42,065 nt of DNA, from NCBI GenBank assembly GCA_002433485.1, contig DJIF01000035.1:1-42065 (forward strand). The letters are read 5' to 3'. The DNA comes from Deltaproteobacteria bacterium UBA6601 (lineage in GTDB: Bacteria; Myxococcota_A; UBA796; UBA9615). The notes under the pieces were generated by a model. That model was not told where the DNA came from. It did not search any database and worked only from the letters and a program-made list of their open reading frames with translations. Below, piece after piece: positions 17,389 through 25,420 of this stretch (positions within the stretch are counted from its first letter, which is position 1; each line of letters starts with the position of its first letter). Position numbers and translations under genes: made by a program.

Positions 17389-19104
17389 TCATGGCAACAG
17401 AGCCCTGCACGATGGCGCGGACAGCACAGAACGAGAGACCTCCGGTTGCTCCTGGCCGAGCAGTTTGAGCAACCCGCTGGAGTCTGCAGGAGGGTCTACA
17501 CGCACATCCATCCCCATACTCAACGAGCAGATGGTCTCTACTGCACCGATGGGTTCAGAGCCTGTTCCTGACAACAGCATAGACCCCCTGCCCTGCCACA
17601 GAATCTTGAGACCTTGAGCTTGCAGAGGACCGGCAAGCCGCCGCTGCCAGTGTAAAGGCCCCTCCAGATAGAGGTGAAACCGAACGACTGGCAGGCCAGG
17701 CTCGCGAAGCCCCAACCCAACCCGCTCCGACAACACTGCATTGAGGGTTACGGGCAGGGTCCGCGCATAGCTGGACTCACTGGGGCTTCCTGCAGCCAGG
17801 ATCAAAGAGCCGCCCGGCAATGTGGGCGAGAGCACTGGCTCTAAAGCTGCGATCCGCTCGATGTGCTGCAGCTGCTGCAAAGATTCAACCTGATCCCAGG
17901 GTGGGTTTCGGTAGGTGTTCATACCCAGGTAGGCAGCGCCGATCAGCGCGACCAGCAGCAAACCCGCGCTCAACGCCGCCAAGCCCCGGTAAGAGTTGCG
18001 CAAGGATGGCTGCCCTTGCCCGGCAAACAGAGCCAGTTCTAGAAGTGCCGCGGTCGCGAGAGCACTGAGGGATCCGCCAAACGGAAGCAACATCCTCCAG
18101 TGCCAATTGTGAACCTGACGAGAAAGCAATCCCAGGACCAGCAGCAGAAGGAAGCTCAAAGCAGTCGCCAGGCCGAGACTGGACAAAGGTCGCGAAAGCG
18201 CCCGCGGCAGTCGGCCTGACAGGGAACTGGCAGGCAACACGACCACGACCAGGAAGCCAACCACATAGCAAAGCGACTCGAGCGGAGCGATATTGGCAAA
18301 CAGGCCTGCTGCAGCCGCAGGGAATCGACTGAGAGAAAAGGTCGAGAGCGGAACCAGCGATTCCAACAGGTCAGCCTCTGAGCCAGGTCGGTCCAGGACC
18401 GCCAACAATTGGGGCAGCAAGCTCACGACAAAGCCCCCCAGCGCGAGACCCATTGCTTGCGCCCTGCGCCGATGACCCGCTGCATACGCTTCAACCAACA
18501 ACACCAAGGGAAGCGCCAGTAAGACCACGGCATAGGGATGATTCATGACACAGAGCGCCAGGGCCAGGCCAAGCAGCAGTGCCCAACTGCGCAGTTTGAC
18601 TGCACTGTAAAAGCCGGCACCGGCAAGCAGCACCAGCGCCGCCCACTCTGGACCGAGGTAGCCATGATGACCCCAGAGCAGATTCTGCAGCAGGTCCTGG
18701 CTGGCGACCATCGACAAGCCGGCGAGCAGCGCTACAAAGCGAGCGCAACCCAAGCGCCAGGAGCTCCCCGGGAGAGCAGCCCAAGGAGTGAGCAACAGGC
18801 GCACCGCAAGGTACAGGGTCGGAGCAATCAGCGACTGCGCCCAGATTCGCCGCTCAGCAAAGCCTCCCAGGCCTTCATCAAGGCCAACTACAAGTGGCAG
18901 GTAGGACCAGGCTCTGCCGTAGCCAAAGCGAACCGAGTCCACATGAAAAACCTCGCCGGTCTCGAGCATCCGCAGGGCAGCGATGATTGGATCGGTGGCA
19001 TCGGAAGAGAACTCAAACCAGGGCAACAACCGGGCACGCAGCAACCAACTCAGCAGGAGTAGAAGGCCGCAGGCGAGGACATCGAGCCACCTGCCCCTAG
19101 CCAC
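17389..19104 (-). CDS. Polytopic membrane protein, GT-C glycosyltransferase-like
   Basis: The 571-residue protein starts with a basic stretch and a first membrane helix, 'VLACGLLLLLSWLLRARLL', then a loop containing FSSDATDPI, an acidic loop where GT-C enzymes place catalytic residues. About ten more hydrophobic segments follow, with an extracytoplasmic C-terminal domain of about 150 residues. The architecture matches dolichyl-phosphate-mannose-type glycosyltransferases in the broad sense, but no diagnostic motif confirms it. GTG 19104 is preferred because GGAGG lies 9 nt upstream and it overlaps the hydrolase stop by 8 nt; ATG 19125 is an alternative. It lies between a hydrolase and an MBL gene in the operon. 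Confidence 0.6.
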   Translation of the reverse strand: MARGRWLDVLACGLLLLLSWLLRARLLPWFEFSSDATDPIIAALRMLETGEVFHVDSVRFGYGRAWSYLPLVVGLDEGLGGFAERRIWAQSLIAPTLYLAVRLLLTPWAALPGSSWRLGCARFVALLAGLSMVASQDLLQNLLWGHHGYLGPEWAALVLLAGAGFYSAVKLRSWALLLGLALALCVMNHPYAVVLLALPLVLLVEAYAAGHRRRAQAMGLALGGFVVSLLPQLLAVLDRPGSEADLLESLVPLSTFSLSRFPAAAAGLFANIAPLESLCYVVGFLVVVVLPASSLSGRLPRALSRPLSSLGLATALSFLLLLVLGLLSRQVHNWHWRMLLPFGGSLSALATAALLELALFAGQGQPSLRNSYRGLAALSAGLLLVALIGAAYLGMNTYRNPPWDQVESLQQLQHIERIAALEPVLSPTLPGGSLILAAGSPSESSYARTLPVTLNAVLSERVGLGLREPGLPVVRFHLYLEGPLHWQRRLAGPLQAQGLKILWQGRGSMLLSGTGSEPIGAVETICSLSMGMDVRVDPPADSSGLLKLLGQEQPEVSRSVLSAPSCRALLP

Positions 19105-19912
19105 TCTCGAAGACCTCCGCCCCATACCAGGCGGCAAGCTGCTGCCAGTACTCTTCCCCGGCAAAGCGCCACGCGCCATTGTGTTCGCCGCCCGTCACCT
19201 CAAGGAAGTGCACCGGCACACCTGCCGATTGGCGGGCATCTCGCAAAGCCTCGCCCATGGCAAAGGGAATAAGTTCATCGGTGCGGCCGTGAACCAAGAA
19301 CACCGGAGCCGCGACTTGAGGCAGGCTGACAATGGACTCAAAACGGTAGGTTGCGAGCCGAGCAGCAAAGGGAATCGCGGTCAAGACGGCCATCTCCGCA
19401 ATGCTGGTGAAGGTCGACTCAGCAACGAGCCCATCGGGGCTCACCTCCGCGGCCAGACCGATGGCTACAGCGCCCCCAAGGGAGCGACCATGAACCAGCA
19501 ATGGGCCAGCCTGCTCAGCGGCTAGCTCACGGGCCCGCTCGAAGGCAACAAGAGCATCCCGCCGCAGGCCATCCTCAGACGGCCGCCCGTCGCTGTTGCC
19601 ATAGCCGCGATACTCCACCGCCAGCACCGACGCACCTCGGGCGAGCGCCTCTCGACACCAGTCCAGGCGATCCGCCATGGTCCCGGCGTTACCGTGAAAG
19701 GTCAAAATAGTAGCCGGCCAGAGTGGCCCTGCAGACTGGGAGCTTGGCATCCACCAGGCCTCGGTCCGGACCCCGTCAGACGCCGTCAACCAGAGGTGCT
19801 GATATGGGATACCCAGATCAGACGGCAAGACCCTCTGGCCCCGCTCCGGATGAAACACGAACAGGTCCGTAAGCCCTCGCAACAGCCGCTCAATGGGATG
19901 GAAGCTCTTCAC
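19097..19912 (-). CDS. Alpha/beta hydrolase, ABHD13/BEM46-like
   Basis: The 271-residue protein carries a complete catalytic triad: nucleophile elbow HGRSLGG (Ser144), Asp212 in HGRTDELIP and His244 in GGEHNGAW. 'ILTFHGNAGTMADRL' supplies the oxyanion region and 'VEYRGYGNSDGRPSEDGL' is typical of the BEM46/ABHD13 group. Members are serine hydrolases, often membrane-associated; the substrate is unknown. A mildly hydrophobic N-terminus could attach it to the membrane. Translation probably begins at GTG 19912, 6 nt after the glycerate kinase stop. Its 3' end overlaps the start of the GT-C-like gene. Confidence 0.85.
   Translation of the reverse strand: MKSFHPIERLLRGLTDLFVFHPERGQRVLPSDLGIPYQHLWLTASDGVRTEAWWMPSSQSAGPLWPATILTFHGNAGTMADRLDWCREALARGASVLAVEYRGYGNSDGRPSEDGLRRDALVAFERARELAAEQAGPLLVHGRSLGGAVAIGLAAEVSPDGLVAESTFTSIAEMAVLTAIPFAARLATYRFESIVSLPQVAAPVFLVHGRTDELIPFAMGEALRDARQSAGVPVHFLEVTGGEHNGAWRFAGEEYWQQLAAWYGAEVFESG
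19114..19118 (-). promoter_or_regulatory. Ribosome-binding site deciding the GT-C-like start
   Basis: GGAGG on the minus strand lies 9 nt before GTG 19104, inside the 3' end of the hydrolase gene. It favours GTG 19104 over the in-frame ATG 19125, which lies upstream of the site. Confidence 0.5.
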
Positions 19913-19918
19913 AACAAC

Positions 19919-21202
19919 TCAACGCACATAAAGGTAGAGATCAGAGACATTGGTGCCGGTGCGGCCGGTAATCAACTGCGCACCACAGCCGGCAAACAGC
20001 GAAGCACTGTCATTATCATCGAGATGACCACGGGCAGCGCCCATCGAGCACAGATCCAGCACCGCAGCGTCAGCGATGGCCCCTGCCGCATCACTGTTCC
20101 CATCCAGCCCGTCAGTACCAAAGGCGGCGACCAGGCCATCGCCCTGCTGCAATTCGAGCAATGCCGCCAGAGCAAATTCCTGGGCCCGGCCACCCCGCCC
20201 CATCCCACGCAATCGGACCGTGCACTCACCACCAGCAATCACGGCATCACTGTCGAGTGCCCGGGCTCTGCTGAGGAATTGGGGACCAGCAGTCCTCGCC
20301 TCGCCAAACACACCCTCCCCAAGCACCAGAACCTTGACGCCCAGTTCCTGACCACGAGCAACTACCGCGGCAACCGCACTGTCATTGTCCGCCGCAACCA
20401 CACTGTGCAGACGCAAATCCGCGGGCTGCTCCCAGGACTCACCAGCACCGCTGAGGATGCGCTGCAAGACCAGCGGCGGCAGCCGATCCGCTAAGCCATA
20501 GCGTTCCACCACCACCCGCGCATTGCCTGGTCCTGGAGGCAGGCTCGGCCCCGAAGCGACCACCGATGCTGGCTGTCCTGGCACATCCGAAAGAATCACA
20601 TTAAAGACCCGCGCCGGATGGAGCGCCGCCAGCAGACCACCACCTTTGGTCTGGGACAGAACCCGGCGCACCGCATTGACCTCACCGATGTCGGCTCCAC
20701 AAGCAAGCAACAGGCGAGTGGTCAGCTGCAAATCCGCGATACTGAGCCCGGCAACAGGCGCCTCCAACATCGCGGACGCCCCGCCTGAGAGCAACACCAG
20801 GGCGTCATCATCAGGCCCCAGCGACCGGGCCAACTGCAGCACCCGCTGACCCTGCTCCGCCGCCTCCGAAGCCGGCAGCGGATGGCCGCAGCGCTCCAAC
20901 AGCAAAGGACCAAGACGGCCGCTTCGAAAGCAATGCACAATGCCACCCTGGAGTTCCAAATCGGCCAGCGCCTGTTGGGCCATGGCGAGAGCTGCCTTAC
21001 CCAGACTGAAGAGATGAGTGTGGCGGCCCTCAGCAAGCCCCATTCCCTTTAGGCGCGCAATCCCCGCGCCTGTGCAGCGCGCCGGATCCACAGCTGCGAC
21101 TCCAGCGTTCAACAGGGACAAGGCCAAGCGTCGTCGCTCTCGCGTCGAAGCGGCGAGTGCTGGGTTGAAGAGCTCCCGCTCATTCTGGAACAGTGAGCTC
21201 AC
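19919..21202 (-). CDS. Glycerate 2-kinase (GckA/MOFRL family)
   Basis: The 427-residue protein matches the DUF4147-MOFRL glycerate kinase family. It has 'LFSLGKAALAMAQQAL', 'VLLSGGASAMLEAPVAGLS', 'INAVRR'-like GEVNAVRRVLSQTKGGGL, 'NVILSDVPG', 'DAVIAGGECTVRL' and the C-terminal 'AFGTDGLDGNSDAAGA'. These enzymes phosphorylate D-glycerate with ATP to 2-phosphoglycerate in glycolate, tartrate and serine-related catabolism. The length is normal for the family. The frame stays open well into the upstream dtd gene, but family similarity begins near LFNPALAAS, so GTG 21202 is the likely start, 34 nt after the dtd stop. The product is cytoplasmic. Confidence 0.88.
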   Translation of the reverse strand: MSSLFQNERELFNPALAASTRERRRLALSLLNAGVAAVDPARCTGAGIARLKGMGLAEGRHTHLFSLGKAALAMAQQALADLELQGGIVHCFRSGRLGPLLLERCGHPLPASEAAEQGQRVLQLARSLGPDDDALVLLSGGASAMLEAPVAGLSIADLQLTTRLLLACGADIGEVNAVRRVLSQTKGGGLLAALHPARVFNVILSDVPGQPASVVASGPSLPPGPGNARVVVERYGLADRLPPLVLQRILSGAGESWEQPADLRLHSVVAADNDSAVAAVVARGQELGVKVLVLGEGVFGEARTAGPQFLSRARALDSDAVIAGGECTVRLRGMGRGGRAQEFALAALLELQQGDGLVAAFGTDGLDGNSDAAGAIADAAVLDLCSMGAARGHLDDNDSASLFAGCGAQLITGRTGTNVSDLYLYVR

Positions 21203-21236
21203 CCAGGCAGGCCCTGCAGGACGGACAACCGGCCCA

Positions 21237-21692
21237 TCACAAAGCTGGATCCGCTTCGCGCTCCAGCAACACAGTGAAGGGCCCGTCGTTGACCAGCTCC
21301 ACTGCCATACTGGCAGCAAAGACCCCTGCGGCAGTGGGAACACCGAGTCGCTCAAGTTCCGCACGATAGAGTTCTATCAGCTCGCGCGCGGACTCCGGAC
21401 TCCCCGCAGCCAGAAAGGAAGGGCGATTGCCCTTGCGGGTCTCGGCGTACAAGGTGAACTGAGAAACGACCAGCACCGCTGCGCCCAGGTCAACAACCGA
21501 GGCGCCGGTGGCAGCTGCACCGTCAGGGAAGATGCGCAAGCGAGCAGTCTTGCCGGCCAGGTAGGTCGCCTGCTCGGCCGAATCACCGTGGGTTGTCCCA
21601 ACCAAGGCTACAAGGCCCGGGCCGATCTCACCTACCACCTCGCCGTCGACCCGAACTCGCGCCGAGGAGCAACGCTGCAACAAGGCCCTCAT
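21237..21692 (-). CDS. dtd: D-aminoacyl-tRNA deacylase (DTD)
   Basis: The 151-residue protein removes D-amino acids (and glycine mischarged on tRNA-Ala) from tRNAs. It shows the family opening 'MRALLQRCSSARVRVDGEVV', the active-site motif SQFTLYA (77-83) and the C-terminal NDGPFT (135-140), which corresponds to the cross-subunit Gly-cisPro motif of the homodimer (usually NxGPVT). The length is the family norm of about 145-150. ATG 21692 follows the tldE stop by 3 nt, so co-translation is likely. Confidence 0.95.
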   Translation of the reverse strand: MRALLQRCSSARVRVDGEVVGEIGPGLVALVGTTHGDSAEQATYLAGKTARLRIFPDGAAATGASVVDLGAAVLVVSQFTLYAETRKGNRPSFLAAGSPESARELIELYRAELERLGVPTAAGVFAASMAVELVNDGPFTVLLEREADPAL

Positions 21693-21695
21693 TGC

Positions 21696-23012
21696 TCAAC
21701 TGCCACTGAACTGCACATCTTCAAAGACCAGAGTTGGCACCCGAAAGCTCGACCAGGGCACGGGATCATTGCCGACCAGTTGGAGCCTGCTGAACAGATC
21801 CAGAAAGTTGCCCGACACGTTCATCTCTTCAACCGGGGCATCCAGCTTGCCGTTACGGATCAGGTGACCTCGTACGCCAAAGGAGAAATCGCCAGTAGTG
21901 GCATTGGCATTTCCGCCAAGCCACGAGCAGACATAGATCCCCTCGCCAACTTCGGCGAGCAAAGCCTCTCGATCGTGCTCACCAGGGCTCAACACCAGAT
22001 TGGACGCAGACCCACTGGTTGGCTCCATCCCCAGCTTGCTGCCGTAGTAGGTGTCGACAAAGAAAGAGCTGAGGATGCCCTCTTCAACAACCGTCCGCGG
22101 CTGGGACGCGATGCCCTCGGAGTCAAATAAGCGAGAGCCGCCAAGCCGGGGCAGGTGCGGTTCATCACGCAGGCTGAACCTGGGCGAGGCGATGCGCTCA
22201 CCGAGGCGCCCAGCAAGAAAGGACCTACCTTGTTGAATGGCACCAGCTCGCATGGCACCGAGCATACGACCTATCAACGCGGAACCAATCTCCCGATCCA
22301 CCACCATCGCGGTGCGCTGACTGGCGCCACGCGTGGCACCAAGTCGAGCCAGGGCCCTACGCAGCGCCTCCTTGCCGACCTCAACCGGAGCAGGCAAAGG
22401 CTGGATATGGTTCGCGCCGACCCAGCGCCAGGCCTCGGGCCGACGATTCTCGCCTTCCGCAAGGGTCACCTCCGAACCGTAGGCAATACTGGTCGACTTG
22501 CGCAGGCCTTCAAAGCCATTGCTACTGCAAGCGGCACTCATACCGAAAGAGTCACCGACCCCCGTAGTTACCGAGACTACATCCCCATGGCTGCGGGCCT
22601 GAGCCTCCATCTCCTGACACCATTCAAGGCGTTCGTCACGACCGAGTTCGGCGAGGCTCTGGTCGACCAGCTCCAAGTCCAGTTCAGCCCGTCCCTCGTA
22701 GAGTTCTGCAGGAGTGATCCTGCGATGCTCGTCGGGTTCAAGAGCACGCGTCAGAGCGATGGCATCAGCAACGAAATCAGCCAACCGAGAGACCTCGAGA
22801 TCGTTGGTGCTATGGACCGAAAACCGACCATCCACATAGAGCGCCAGCGACAGACCCCGGCTGGTGTCCTCCTGAACCTTCTCCACCTTGCCATCCCGCC
22901 ACTTGAACTCCAGCGACCGCCCCCATGCGACGGTTGCCACCGCCTCATCAGCACCACCACTGCTGGCGACCTGAACCGCATCTCGAGCCTGCTGCATGAG
23001 ACGATCAAGCAT
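21696..23012 (-). CDS. tldE: TldE/PmbA-like subunit of the TldD-TldE metalloprotease
   Basis: The 438-residue protein is the non-catalytic partner in the TldD-TldE heterodimer, which degrades or matures peptides (microcin B17 maturation and CcdA degradation in E. coli). It has the PmbA-like N-terminal domain ('SLEFKWRDGKVEKVQEDTS') and the C-terminal half with 'LIGRMLGAMRAGAIQQGRS', 'SRLFDSEGIASQPRTVVE' and 'NANATTGDFSFGVRG'. The zinc motif HExxxH of TldD is absent, as expected for TldE. Its ATG overlaps the tldD stop by 8 nt. No RiPP precursor gene was recognised nearby. Confidence 0.92.
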   Translation of the reverse strand: MLDRLMQQARDAVQVASSGGADEAVATVAWGRSLEFKWRDGKVEKVQEDTSRGLSLALYVDGRFSVHSTNDLEVSRLADFVADAIALTRALEPDEHRRITPAELYEGRAELDLELVDQSLAELGRDERLEWCQEMEAQARSHGDVVSVTTGVGDSFGMSAACSSNGFEGLRKSTSIAYGSEVTLAEGENRRPEAWRWVGANHIQPLPAPVEVGKEALRRALARLGATRGASQRTAMVVDREIGSALIGRMLGAMRAGAIQQGRSFLAGRLGERIASPRFSLRDEPHLPRLGGSRLFDSEGIASQPRTVVEEGILSSFFVDTYYGSKLGMEPTSGSASNLVLSPGEHDREALLAEVGEGIYVCSWLGGNANATTGDFSFGVRGHLIRNGKLDAPVEEMNVSGNFLDLFSRLQLVGNDPVPWSSFRVPTLVFEDVQFSGS

Positions 23013-24432
23013 CTTCGCCTCCCACCGTTAAGTGCGACACCAGCACAGTAGGCATGCCCTGACTCACAGGCACCCGCTGCCCCTCCTTGCCACAGGTCCA
23101 CCCCCCCGTGTCGAGCTTCATGTCATCACCCACCATCGAGATGTTTCGAATCGCCTCCGGCCCGTTGCCAATGATGTTCACATCCTTGATAGGTGCGGTA
23201 ATCCGGCCGTTTTCAATGAGCCAGCCATTCTTGATGTAGAAGGTGAAGTCGCCGGCGCCGATCTGCACCTGGCCATTAGTGAAGGTCTCCGCCACAATTC
23301 CATGGTCCACCGCGGCAATGATCTCATCACGACTGTGGGGACCGGACTCCATGTAGGTACAGCGCATCCTCGGCATGGGCACATGACGAAAGCTCTCACG
23401 GCGTCCCGAACCGGTAGCTTCAACGCCATAATGCTCAGCGCTGATCCGATCGTGGAGGTAAGAGCGCATAACCCCATCCTCCACCAGCACCGTGCGTTGA
23501 GTTGGGTTGCCCTCATCATCAATGTTCAGTGCGCCGCGTTCAAAGGGATGCAAGGCACTGTCAACGATGGTTACCGAGTCCGGCGCAACCTTTTCACCCA
23601 TCATAGACGAGTAAATGGAGGTGCCTTTGCGGTTAAAGTCAGCCTCCATGCCATGTCCCACAGCCTCATGGAGAAGAATTCCAGAGGCACCGGCAGCCAG
23701 CACCACCGGCATCTGACCGGCGGGCGGTCGGCGCGCCTCATACAGCACCATGGTGCGCTCGACAGCATCCCGCGCCATAGCCGAGATGCGCTCCTCATCA
23801 AACCAATCCATACCGCGCCGCCCGGCAACATTGGCGCTATTGGACTGCCGCTCGCCGCCCCGATTCGCCACCACACTACAGACCAGTCGGGCCATCGGCC
23901 TTCTGTCGGTTACCAGCTTGCCTTCACTGGTCAGAATCAAGACCCGAGAGTCAGCGTTGGCCCAGGAGACGGTCACCTTCTCAACGGCGGGATCCAGCGA
24001 CCTTGCAAGCTCCTCCGTGCGCCGCAGCAAAGGCAGCTTACGATCCACTCGCACTTCATCCCAATGCTCCCTCAAGGGATACAGATCAGCGCCAGCACAG
24101 GAACGAAAACCCTGCACCGGAGCACCACCCCCAGCAACAGCAATAGACGCAGCGGTTCGAGCAGCCTCGCACATAGCGATTTCATCGAGGTCCTCACTGA
24201 AGGCGTAGCCAGTCTGATCACCGACCACAACGCGGATGCCCACACCTCGATCCACATAGCTTGAAGCCCGTGAGATCACCGAATCTTCCGACATCACTGA
24301 GCTGCCCATACTGTGCTCAAAGTAGAGATCCGCGTAATCTGCCCCACGACCCATGGCGACCCCCATGACCCGAGTGCAGAGCGCCTCGTCGACCCCAAAC
24401 CAGTGGTAAAAATCGGCGCCTTGATTAGTCAT
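23005..24432 (-). CDS. tldD: TldD metalloprotease subunit
   Basis: This 475-residue protein is the catalytic, zinc-binding subunit of the TldD-TldE protease. The metal motif HEAVGHGMEAD gives His255, Glu256 and His260; a Cys in the C-terminal 'GGWTCGKEGQ' is the expected third ligand. 'SSYVDRGVGIRVVVGDQTG' and 'GDFTFYIKNGWLIENG' are further family blocks. It is the first gene of the seven-gene minus-strand run; ATG 24432 has a strong GGAGGAGG site 4 nt upstream (24437-24444). The partner tldE overlaps its stop. Length and motifs are fully typical. Confidence 0.95.
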   Translation of the reverse strand: MTNQGADFYHWFGVDEALCTRVMGVAMGRGADYADLYFEHSMGSSVMSEDSVISRASSYVDRGVGIRVVVGDQTGYAFSEDLDEIAMCEAARTAASIAVAGGGAPVQGFRSCAGADLYPLREHWDEVRVDRKLPLLRRTEELARSLDPAVEKVTVSWANADSRVLILTSEGKLVTDRRPMARLVCSVVANRGGERQSNSANVAGRRGMDWFDEERISAMARDAVERTMVLYEARRPPAGQMPVVLAAGASGILLHEAVGHGMEADFNRKGTSIYSSMMGEKVAPDSVTIVDSALHPFERGALNIDDEGNPTQRTVLVEDGVMRSYLHDRISAEHYGVEATGSGRRESFRHVPMPRMRCTYMESGPHSRDEIIAAVDHGIVAETFTNGQVQIGAGDFTFYIKNGWLIENGRITAPIKDVNIIGNGPEAIRNISMVGDDMKLDTGGWTCGKEGQRVPVSQGMPTVLVSHLTVGGEDA

Positions 24433-24545
24433 CGAACCTCCTCCGCACAGTCAGACTAAGTTGTCCTGAGGACCCTTAGCGATCCAACTCCGAACCATCG
24501 CGCTCGTGGTTCTACTCAAACCGTCGCAACCGGCGGTCCGAGGGG

Positions 24546-24941
24546 TCATAACCCGAGTAGGCACAGGCTGGCCCTCACCGTCGCCATACATATCATCCCC
24601 AGAATCCGACAGCTGAAACTCTGATCCTGATTTACGGCAGCCATCAGGATATAGCCAGGCTGCTGGGCCGCAACATCCAGGACAGCAAAATGAGGATTGA
24701 CCAGATTCAGATCATGCTGCAAAGCCAACTCGAATCAACTACAGCAGCCCGCAGCAGCGCAATTGAGAACGGCGGCCTTCTCCTGGGGCTCCATCAAGGT
24801 GGCCGGCAAACAACCCGGCGCAATGGTTACAAGAGTAACCGGACCAGGTTCCCAACGCGGCCCTACTGAGTTGCACAAGAGTCCGCCTTCGGTCCACCCA
24901 GACAAGCGCAGGGTGGTTTTGAGTACAAACGGAATCTGACC
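24546..24941 (-). pseudogene. Possible gene remnant with one in-frame TGA
   Basis: After a TAG at 24944-24942 the minus strand is open in one frame for 68 codons, meets TGA at 24737-24735, and continues open in the same frame for another 62 codons. Parts look protein-like ('GPVTLVTIAPGCLPATLMEP' before the TGA, 'NPHFAVLDVAAQQPGYILMA' after it), but I recognise no family. ATG 24794 would give MEPQEKAAVLNCAAAGCCS before the TGA. It is most likely a decayed gene or chance frame; a selenocysteine codon is an outside possibility because a CCS precedes the TGA. Confidence 0.2.
24825..24840. repeat. Short perfect inverted repeat
   Basis: GGTTAC and GTAACC are separated by AAGA. This is an operator-like or small hairpin element inside the gene-poor stretch, about 30 nt upstream of the minus-strand ATG at 24794. 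No function can be assigned from sequence alone. Confidence 0.3.
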
Positions 24942-25066
24942 CTAGTTCGGTGCTGCGTGAAGTTGACCACCATCATCCCCGACACCGCAAACGCCCCTTC
25001 CCGCCAAAGTTGCACCCCGCCATCGCTGCACGACACAGCATTTCACGCTAGCCTGCCGGGGTGAAG

Positions 25067-25420
25067 ATGGAGCCCCATGAGCTAAGCACCAACAAGTCAG
25101 CACCCCACTGGCTCAACATGGCAGCCAGATCCCTGGCGCTGGGCACGCTCTGCTATGCGGGAGTTTTGTTCCCATTTGCCGTCACCGACGGCCTGCTCGG
25201 GCTTGACTGCCATGGCTGGGTGAAGGGCTCCAGAGGAAGCGCAAGCCTGCTGTTCGTCTTCGGCTGGGGCTGCTCCATTGCGATCATGGCAGGGCGTCTG
25301 TTTGGGCGCACCGAGAACATCGAGGACCTGCTCAGGTCCATCCGCTTGAGACCAACCAGCCCGACCGCCCAACCAGCCGAAGCTGAGGTGACAACGGGCC
25401 CGGAGTCGGAAAAGCAGTGA
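25067..25420 (+). CDS. Small two-helix membrane protein
   Basis: The 117-residue product has two hydrophobic segments, 'SLALGTLCYAGVLFPFAVTDG' without its final residues (about 22-42) and 'SASLLFVFGWGCSIAIMAGR' (about 58-77). They are joined by a short loop with a Cys and followed by a Pro/Thr/Glu-rich hydrophilic tail. I recognise no family. ATG 25067 is used; a GTG at 25061 is also in frame. Its TGA overlaps the GTG of the next gene (GTGA, 25417-25420), so translation of the two is probably coupled and the protein may anchor or assist the SGNH hydrolase. Confidence 0.65.
   Translation: MEPHELSTNKSAPHWLNMAARSLALGTLCYAGVLFPFAVTDGLLGLDCHGWVKGSRGSASLLFVFGWGCSIAIMAGRLFGRTENIEDLLRSIRLRPTSPTAQPAEAEVTTGPESEKQ

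Larger units (their letters stand above)
24433..25066. other. Long stretch without a convincing gene
   Basis: About 630 nt separate tldD from the next gene. It must contain the tldD promoter and that of the gene at 25067, but no clear -35/-10 pair is visible. Short inverted repeats occur at 24463-24473 (GTCCTGAGGAC), 24492-24512 (GAACCA-N9-TGGTTC) and 24825-24840 (GGTTAC-N4-GTAACC). A minus-strand frame of about 130 codons broken by one TGA lies at 24546-24941. No RNA gene was recognised. Confidence 0.5.

Noticed and set aside
21018..22130. 370-codon + strand frame opposite tldE, dtd and the glycerate kinase gene
   Set aside because: It spans three recognised opposite-strand genes and their junctions and has no motif of its own; it is an antisense shadow in GC-rich DNA.
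23032..24264. 410-codon open frame on the + strand opposite tldD
   Set aside because: It lies wholly antisense to a gene with full TldD motifs; its His/Arg-rich product has no domain pattern and is explained by the codon bias of the opposite strand.
24463..24473. Palindrome GTCCTGAGGAC upstream of tldD as an operator
   Set aside because: It is only an 11-nt palindrome without a second copy or a placed promoter, which is common by chance; noted in the intergenic entry only.
24492..24530. tRNA-like GGTTCTACTC segment in the gene-poor stretch
   Set aside because: The flanking bases cannot form a T-stem and no acceptor or anticodon arms were found.
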